Below are positions 45,827 to 52,850 of a stretch of DNA of 52,850 nucleotides, piece by piece. The translations under genes and the position numbers were made by a program. Source of the DNA: Rhizopus sp. PT2906 (lineage: Eukaryota; Mucoromycota; Mucoromycetes; Mucorales; Rhizopodaceae); NCBI GenBank assembly GCA_025529335.1, contig JAMYHX010000293.1:1-52850 (forward strand), written 5' to 3'. Numbering within the stretch: the first letter of the stretch is position 1; every line of letters begins with the position of its first letter. Under the pieces are notes generated by a model, which saw only the letters and a program-made list of their open reading frames with translations, had not been told where the DNA came from and made no database searches.

Positions 45827-46666
45827 ATGACCAGCCGACGTAAAGGACATGTTAAATTTTTCAATTCAATAAAAGGATACGGTTTTATTCTACCAGACAA
45901 TCAAGATGAGAAAGAAGGTTATTCCATGATTTGAAAAGTATATACGCATATTTATTGACATTTTAATATAGAGGTATTTGTACATCATACAGCCATTCAT
46001 AATGATGGTGGATTTAAAAGTTTAGCAGAGGTAAGTCAGCATGTGTATACGTTAATGTGATATTTATAAAGTTTAGGGTGAAGAGGTAAAATCAAAGGGA
46101 TATATTTATAGATAAGAACATATGAAATGAAGATTATTTATCAGGTTGAATATGATATAATCAGAGGGCCTAAAGGAATGCAAGCTGCCAATGTAACTGG
46201 GCCTGACGGAACATCTGTTAAAGGTGATCCAAGGAATCGACAGAGGTATCCAAGGTAATAATGATGACAACATCAATAATAGAGAAAGAGAGAGGGCTGC
46301 ATAAATTTAGAGGGCGGCAGATGGTCTCATAGGTAACTCAGTTTTAGTAGTCATAGTAGCAATGGTGTTGGTGGTATTAATGGTAGTAATGCAGGTAATA
46401 AATAACAATATGGTGCCATATCGTAAACAAGGAATGTTTATTTTTATATAATTTGTTCTGTAGCTTATATAATGGACCCTTATTCAATACCTTATGTCAT
46501 GCCAGGCTATCCATATGTTTATGGGTATCCTTTTTATCCTTCGAATGCCTACATTGTCAGAGAAACAACTGAACCTCCAAAAGAAATACAACAGCAGCAA
46601 CAACAGCAGCAACAGCAACAGCAATCACAACAGTATTACCATGAGCCTATCAATAATAAAGAATGA
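45827..46666 (+). CDS. Cold-shock-domain RNA/DNA-binding protein with polyQ tail
   Basis: Five exons: 45827-45917, 45972-46030, 46145-46254, 46348-46394 and 46464-46666, giving 169 aa. The cold-shock domain takes residues 5-80: GHVKFFNSIKGYGFILPD (RNP1) and EVFVHHTAIH (RNP2), followed by VEYDIIRGPKG. After it come a Ser/Gly linker, a Pro/Tyr-rich segment (PYSIPYVMPGYPYVYGYPF) and 12 consecutive glutamines. CSD proteins bind single-stranded nucleic acid and often control mRNA fate. Introns here are longer than elsewhere (up to 114 nt); the first has an unusual GTTATT donor. Confidence 0.85.
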
Positions 46667-47010
46667 TTTTTTATGCAAATTCTTGTGTAACTTGTCTAAA
46701 ATGAGCGGTCATCAAGCCCTACGCATTCCGCCTAAAAAGATAATGACATGAATTGATAGAATCAGAAAGAGAAGAGAAGACATAGAGAGAGAGAGAGAGC
46801 AAGTGTGATAGAATAAGGATCAAATAAAGTTTAAGGAATTCATTCATCCAAATAAGAGAAATATGCATATCCTAAAAACTATCTATTTTATAAAGAATAA
46901 AAATAATAAATTCAAACTGAACTTTAACCAATTTTTTTTCCCAATTAAAGTAAAAGCATTGTCCTTTTTTTTTTCCTTTTCTCTTTCCCTGAAAATAAAA
47001 AAAGTCTAAT
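46667..47010. other. Intergenic, promoter of the MADS gene
   Basis: Contains a (GA)n tract at about 46780-46800 and T-rich DNA before the ATG at 47011. Confidence 0.4.
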
Positions 47011-47591
47011 ATGCAATCTACTGGTTATTACTCAAGTCAACCAACTTATATGGTTCAACAACCAAATAATTCTCTTTTACCCGGTATCCTTAGGCAACCA
47101 CCACCACAGCAACAACAACAACAACCGCAGCAACCTCAACAACAACAACAACAACAACAACAACAACTTCCCCAATTAGGTCAAGTCATTATGGACAATG
47201 GTCAATTAGACAATACTGAAGATCTTGACGAAGATGACGATGAGGACGAGAAAAAGCCAGCAAAACGGTCAGGTCGACGTAAGATAAAGATTGAATATAT
47301 TGAAGATAAGACAAGACGCCACATTACTTTTTCAAAAAGAAAGGCTGGCATCATGAAAAAAGTAATAAAAAATAAACTATCAAATTATCATTTTACTTAT
47401 ATACATCTTCATAGGCATATGAGCTTAGTACATTAACTGGTACTCAAGTGTTGCTATTAGTTGTCTCTGAAACGGGTCTTGTCTATACATTTACTACACC
47501 CAAACTTCAACCACTTGTTACAAAACCAGAGGGTAAAAATCTTATTCAGTCCTGTTTAAATGCACCTGATACAGATGAAACTGTAATATAA
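47011..47591 (+). CDS. SRF-type MADS-box transcription factor (Mcm1-like)
   Basis: Two exons, 47011-47361 and 47415-47591, giving 175 aa. An N-terminal Gln/Pro-rich arm (runs of 6 and 10 Q) and an acidic patch (DEDDDEDE) precede the MADS domain: GRRKIKIEYIEDKTRRHITF, SKRKAGIMKK, AYELSTLTGTQVLLLV, SETGLVYTFTTPKLQPLV. This is the SRF/Mcm1 (type I) form rather than MEF2. The intron splits the domain just after KAGIMKK. Such factors bind CArG boxes and work with pathway-specific partners. The tail after the domain is short (about 30 aa). Confidence 0.93.
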
Positions 47592-47677
47592 AGTAAGTTG
47601 AGGTATACTCTCTTTTAGTGTGCATGCAAGTGACTTTTTTTCATATAGTTATTTTTATATTTCTCTCTTTATTATTA

Positions 47678-50600
47678 TTATTTTATATTTCTTTTGGATA
47701 AAAACTGTGTAATTTCATTCACATCATTCTTTGCCCTTATCGTTAATTCAAATTGTTGGTCAAGTGGCATCAGATAGACATGAATCAAGACAGCCGATTG
47801 ATATGGATCAAAGGCTATAAACTCTTGACCAATCACTTGAACGATGTCAATACTCCAACTTTTACTTAGCTTTTCTGCTAATTTGTCACATTGTTGAATC
47901 GAACACTGAACTTTCTTTTTAACTTCAATCTCATAATTCACCCAAAGTTCACCAAATTCTTCTGTTGTAATGCTTTGTAAATCCATTTCGATCAAACTAG
48001 ACATGAGCTATTCCAAGATTGAGTATATTCGTCTTTTTTTTTCTTTTTTTCTTTTTTTCTTTTTTCTTTTTATCCTACATCTGTTTATTGTTACGTGAGT
48101 TGCACAAGAAAGGGATGGGCGCGCATTTTACCTTGTGTTGTAGTTTCATTTGGTACAAACTTTGGGATAGTACTGTGTGAGAATTTAGGCAATCATTACC
48201 AAATACTTTTTTTTTGGACTGCGTACCTGCTCTGCTTGCTTGGTTGAAACAGACCTTGAGGATATTGTTTGATGATGTGCTCATCATCTATAAAAAGTTA
48301 ACAAGTCTCATAATGCATCCTTATACTTACCCGACTTATTTATAGGAAACCGAGTGACTGAAGCAGAAGGCCTGCTGGGATTGGTAGAGTACTAGTTCCC
48401 ATCTTTAATTTGAGTAACCCGGAATATGACATCTTTCTTACCACCAAAGGCTCCATTTCCACGACCACTTTTTTAAATCGATCATCCTTTCTCCAGTCGA
48501 GTAACTCTCGGCTCAGCTTTACAAAAGTAAGTGAAAAAGAAAAATAAGAAGTAATCTTCTTACTTGTGCTTTCTCAGGCACAGGCGAGGTTTCGTACACC
48601 TTGAATAAGCTTTCGAGAGTGGAAGTCCAAGTTTGACTGCGTAACATGCACTGTTTAACAGCGATTAAGCCCGTAATATGTGTTTCATCGTCTATATATT
48701 CCCTTTTTTTTTTTAGTAAAAACAACACGCGACCATCAAATCTAAAAGTAACCTTCCACTTTCATCATCCGTCTGTGAATCTGCTTCATTCTATCTATTT
48801 CTGTGTACTTATTAGATAAGTACCCATATTCTCCTAGTACCTATTTTTAGAAATATAAATCAAACATGAAATGGGACGGGCCACTTTTTCCTTTTTTTAA
48901 AAAATAAAGGTACCCAAAAGCAGAGTCGAATCAGTGAGGAAGAGTAACTACCCGCCATTCTGAGTAACCCACTAGATGCATCAGCTACAGCCTCTTTCAG
49001 GCTTATGCTTGTCATTTCGTCATTCAATACTATTAAAGTTATATACAATGTCTGCAATGTTTCATCCGAACGCCTTTACCTGTTTTTATCGTATCACACT
49101 GGATTGCCACAAAGTCTTCATCAAGTTGTTCTCGCGCATGCCTCATGACTTGCATTAATGTATCAATGTACCACTTGTCAGGGTCAATGTGGTAGTTGTT
49201 TAAGCTACCTATAAACCAATACGCCAAGTTTGATTTGTTGCTCGCTCGGGATAGAGCTTCCAGCAGGCTAGGGCTGATCTTTTTGAGAGTATCTAGACTC
49301 ATGACTCTGTCCAAGAGTTCAAGTGCCTAAGGTGTGTAAGCAAAAGAAAAAAGTCAATTCTTATGTACCTTTTGAATAATCGTGTCATTATCAGCAGCTT
49401 CAAGAATAATGGTCCCCAGTAAGGTGCCATCTAACCAGTCTGGCTTCCAGAGGCTACTGTCCAAATAAGATAATCCAAGCAAACCCAAATACCTAAGATT
49501 ATGATTCCTTGACTGCAGAAATGGATCAAGGTAATCAAAAATACCCTCTTCTTCTTCTGAAAACGCCGTTATTGATAAAGGATCCATCATGCCAAGTAAT
49601 TTTGTACATTCCAGCACGATAGCTATATTGCCATCACTATCAGCTCGTAGATAGCTTATCAAACCACTTACCAAATGCAGCGTCCACTTTTTTTTCGACT
49701 GACTTAAGACATGACATGATAATATCAAACATGTCCTTATCTGAACTGTTTCCTAGAATGATCAATATGAATGCGGTATACTAGATATCTTCCATACCCT
49801 ATCTCATGTCTTGCATACGACTCGTAGATGGATAAACAGTCAAGCTGTGCCCAGGGTGCCAAAACACCATGATAGGCAAATGATTTGTGCACTTTTGTAT
49901 CTAGGATATACCGATGAATTGTATAGAATTGAGGCAAAAGATCAACAAATTCTATAGCACGCGTCTGAAGAATGTTCTTCCAGACAGCCAAGGCGGCAAA
50001 TACAACACTTTGATCTGGGTCATTTAATGCTTGACGCAGAGTAGGCATGATATGCTCTTCTGACAGACCATACGCTTCATACAGAAAATACAATGCTGCA
50101 ATAGCCTTCTTACGAACAGCCTGTCTACGAATGGAAGCAAGTAAGAATTATAACTCTCTCTTATTTTAGAATATTTACTTTGGTACTTCTGTCGCTGCCT
50201 TTATCACCAAATCAAACACGTTATCAGCTATCTCAGGATGTCGAAGATAACAAATCGCATTAAGCGCCGCGCATTGATCTAACTCGTTTTGGCTTTTCAA
50301 GTCTTTTTGTAAGGTATTAATCATCATGATGCAGAGCTCGTGGTCCTTTTCAAGGAGCAAGGTACACGCCAGATAGCCTTTCTAATGTAAGAATAAATAA
50401 TGACATGATGAAGACATATCTTACCAACACGCTTATCAAGCGCACTTTCCCCACTTTGAGTTGCCATGATGGCATAGATAACCCCAAAGTCAACCGAATA
50501 TCCGAGCATAAAGCAGTGTATCAATCGAATCAAGTATTCTCTCATTTTAAACTATAGAATACATGTCAATAATCGTATGCTTTTCAGACAAGTCAATTAC

Positions 50601-50826
50601 AGAAGCTGTATCAGGTGAGCTTAGTTTAGGTGCTAGTTTTGTTAATTCTTCTTGAACATGACTTTTCTCTTCCTATGAATCATTAATCTCTTTTACTTCA
50701 TTCCTTCCTATTCTGGGATGTCATTACTGCTTTGCTCTTGGATTGAATGATTCTTGTTATAAATTCTCTGAATTCATTACTGTGGCCAGACGCAAGAAAT
50801 TCAGAACTAAAGAGTAGTTTTTGCAT
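47678..50826 (-). CDS. AP-4 adaptor complex epsilon subunit
   Basis: Exons on the minus strand: 50826-50728, 50672-50601, 50551-50425, 50377-50179, 50124-49798, 49745-49672, 49622-49369, 49326-49080, 49029-48914, 48840-48753, 48691-48564, 48516-48442, 48391-48331, 48287-48227, 48172-48132 and a last exon ending at 47678 (coding from about 48006). The adaptin trunk is clear: MREYLIRLIHCFMLGYSVDF, LLEKDHELCIMMINTLQKDL, AVRKKAIAALYFLYEAYGLS, VLAPWAQLDCLSI and CFWVLGEYGYLS. The C-terminal ear (EEFGELWVNYEIEVKKKV, IDIVQVIGQEFIAFD) is of AP-4 epsilon type, not gamma-adaptin. Exons 1-15 stay in phase, but I could not join exon 15 to the last exon in frame; a tiny exon or an error near 48020-48130 is possible. 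AP-4 sorts cargo at the trans-Golgi and is missing from many fungi. Confidence 0.85.
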
Positions 50827-51293
50827 ATACACGAAAGGGAATAGGCAATTTATGCAAAAAATGAGAGAAGGAAGCAGAAAAGGGAGGAAAATAGCGTCGG
50901 AACTATCTGCACAGATCATGTGAGCTTAGTTCAGCCTGAATACAAGAGACTGTTGTTTACAATAATAGCTGTACTCATAGTAAGCAAGTGTAATGTTACT
51001 CCCTCTCTCTCTTTTCTTCTTTTTCTAAACAGACTCATCGATTGAATTGTGTAAGCAGAAGTTTAAAGAACTTTTATGGTAGCTGTAACAAGGAGTGGAC
51101 CTTTTCTTTGGCTCAAGTAAATATAGTGATAATTTCTATATGCTTTGAAATAGATATGAACCTAATCAAAGTTGTCCTTGGCAAAAAAATAGTGCAAAAT
51201 TGCGTCGATATAGCGCTTACCTATCTGCCTGATCTATTTCCAACTCCGATAGAAGTCAATGCAACAGGAGAAGAGGTTTAAGGCGTTTAAATG

Positions 51294-51319
51294 CTTGAGC
51301 GCGCATATACGCGCCCAAG
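51294..51319. repeat. GC-rich stem-loop
   Basis: CTTGAGCGCG pairs with CGCGCCCAAG (one A/C mismatch) around a CATATA loop. It lies 13 bases after the TAA of the ORF ending at 51281, so it may be a 3'-end element. Confidence 0.6.
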
Positions 51320-51393
51320 AGTATCATTTAGAGAATAATAGAGCATAAATCTAATATAAAGTGTGTGCACTCTCATCTCCAGGTATGATTGGG

Positions 51394-51473
51394 GTCACCA
51401 TGGAAGTTACCAATCTTCGGAAAGACAACAAATGAGAATAAATGACTGTTTTAGATAGCGATTCCATGGTGAC
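51394..51473. repeat. 12-bp perfect inverted repeat, 80-bp unit
   Basis: GTCACCATGGAA at 51394-51405 is matched by TTCCATGGTGAC at 51462-51473, 56 bases apart. It could be a very small MITE, or a hairpin in RNA. Confidence 0.6.
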
Positions 51474-51827
51474 AAATTACGTTTCTCAATAAAACAGGAT
51501 AAAAAGTAATACAAGAACTGAGAAATAGATTGATGACTAGAAGAAGTAAAGGAAATAGTGAACTAGTAAAGGCAAATTTCTTGATAATCAGTTTTTTTTG
51601 GGTTGCTAGTTTAAGAACTTATCTTACATGTACCACTTTCTTAACGTGTCTTTTCTTTCTCGATTAGGCACCCTTGTTTCTTTTGTCTCACATGATCCAA
51701 ATGTAGGTTTTCCCTACCACTCTCTCATTCAAGAATTACAAGATAAATAAGAATTGTAAGTGTAACGACAGCAACCTTATTTAAAGTGTATTTTCGCACC
51801 AGAAATATTCTCTTTTTCTTCTTCTTT

Positions 51828-52850
51828 ATGAGTTTTTCTAGTTTGGAGGAAAGACCAAATATGGCAAATAATCTCTGGAGACAGTCATCAATGCGGTCGG
51901 CTACTAGCAGCATCATAACATCGAGTAGTGGAGGAGAAGATAGTTTTCAGTCATTGGAAACATTATCTACAGATTTAACACTTCCATACAACCAATCCAT
52001 TGATCAGCTTTCTATTCTTCAAGATGGCTCTGCTCATTATTATCAATTAATAGATGATTTAGCGATTATTGATGACCTTTACCAATCCTTCCAACCTGAT
52101 GAGATAGAAGAGGATATTTACGGTAAACTAAAAAAAGAATATGGTGCACAGTGTGTTTACCTATATTTAAATCGGGATAGAGCGACAAGTAGCAGATGTA
52201 GCCAGAAACGTAGCACAGAAAAAACATGATGTAGATCAGATATACCAATTAGAGAGCCAATTCGTCCAGGATCTCACTGTTTTTCATCAAGTCTACCTAG
52301 TTCACTTACAGCGATGGATTCATGAGCCCAGCAATGCTGATCTCTTCAATAAGAATACATGTCATCGAGCAGTACTTACAAATCTATTTGACCACATCTT
52401 AAAACTACTTAGTGTGCATCAACACTTTTTAAACAGTTGCAAAGAGAGGTACACGAATAAGCTATTACCCCTGTACATATACTTATACTTAACCTTAGAC
52501 TCAATATGTGGGGTCCAACTCAATTCATATCTGACATCTTTGGTAGTCTGGTACGTGCGTGCATTTTTTTTATTCATATAATCTCACACCTTTCTTCCCT
52601 TGTAGTATGAAAAAATTTCAGTATATGAACCTTATCTGGAACTTATTCCTAATGTGGTTGTATCACTTGACACACTCTATTCAAAATCATCCTCTTTTCT
52701 CAAATTTCTCGAAGTAAGGCATGATTTTTGTTTCTTGTACGAACAGACCGTAACGGTTTTTAGTCATGTGCAGCCAAAACGGACAGACAAGTGAAAGATA
52801 TTATATACTATATAAAGCGACCTATTCAACGACTCTCGATGTATGTTTCC
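51828..52850 (+). CDS. RhoGEF (DH domain) protein, 5' part; truncated by window end
   Basis: Exons 51828-52143, 52181-52448, 52499-52550, 52606-52713 and 52764-beyond 52850. The N-terminal 105 aa are Ser-rich and acidic. The DH domain starts at about residue 120: HDVDQIYQLESQFVQDL (CR1), NLFDHILKLLSVHQHFL, WGPTQFISDIFGSL, VYEPYLELIPN and VKDIIYYIKRPIQRLSMY (CR3). DH domains exchange GDP for GTP on Rho/Cdc42 GTPases; a PH domain would be expected beyond the window. The first intron would be only 37 nt, the shortest here, so that junction is less certain; the others are 50-55 nt. Confidence 0.85.

Larger units (their letters stand above)
50827..51827. other. Intergenic with an unresolved ORF and two inverted repeats
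   Basis: An open frame at 51042-51281 (no ATG start; ends LTYLPDLFPTPIEVNATGEEV in pieces) follows a splice-acceptor-like tract (TTTTTCTAAACAG). It could be the last exon of an undetected gene or a remnant. Downstream lie the stem-loop at 51294-51319 and the inverted repeat at 51394-51473. Confidence 0.35.

Noticed and set aside
50826..50919. Upstream start for AP-4 epsilon giving a hydrophobic leader
   Set aside because: AP-4 epsilon is cytosolic; the internal Met at 50826 gives the usual short N terminus.
1..52850. Biosynthetic cluster, CRISPR array or integrated virus
   Set aside because: No polyketide, peptide-synthetase or terpene enzymes, no regular spacer-repeat arrays and no viral structural or replication genes were seen.

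Overview
This is a gene-dense, AT-rich eukaryotic window. The introns are mostly 42-70 nt with GT-AG ends and TNCTAAC-like branch sites. The gene repertoire (AP-4 epsilon, PD-(D/E)XK repeat family, Tc1-like transposase, Rab11/USP7/NAD kinase orthologues) points to an early-diverging fungus, most probably a Mucoromycota/Mucorales species. No rRNA, tRNA, CRISPR or bacterial-type operon signals were seen. Exon models below were built by hand from reading frames, splice sites and phase continuity; every multi-exon model called intact closes without an internal stop unless stated.

Layout. 1-2.4 kb: end of a repeated element, a HAD-like hydrolase and a secreted protein with five six-cysteine repeats. 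2.4-7.5 kb: long gene-poor stretch. 7.5-9.4 kb: PHD/extended-PHD chromatin reader of AF10 type. 9.6-13.5 kb: repeat-rich block with a broken PD-(D/E)XK gene and a broken Tc1/mariner-type transposase that carries what looks like a nested insertion. 13.9-20.7 kb: small PP1-motif protein, ATP-NAD kinase, a transmembrane/tandem-repeat/CCCH zinc-finger protein (the most unusual gene here) and an arrestin-related trafficking adaptor. 20.7-22.5 kb: LINE 3' fragment and a second copy of the 9.6-kb repeat. 22.5-37.6 kb: Rab11, DysF-domain membrane protein, an unrecognised 670-aa protein, a 17-exon USP7-type deubiquitinase, a Ras-like gene with a damaged 5' half, a sulfotransferase-family protein, an RGS protein and a TMEM184-type membrane protein. 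37.6-42.8 kb: gene-poor, with a decayed gene abutted by a pogo-like MITE. 42.8-52.85 kb: Spo71-like PH protein, cold-shock-domain protein, MADS-box factor, AP-4 epsilon adaptin and the 5' part of a RhoGEF cut by the window end.

The intact genes are mostly single-copy housekeeping or signalling functions: vesicle traffic (Rab11, arrestin, AP-4, PH and DysF proteins), small-GTPase and G-protein signalling (Ras, RGS, RhoGEF), ubiquitin (USP7, with arrestin as a likely ligase adaptor) and transcription/chromatin (MADS, AF10-like). They are not an operon. Broken genes and repeats are concentrated in three islands (9.6-13.5, 21.0-21.9 and 39-41.5 kb), and several of the breaks are in-frame stop codons.
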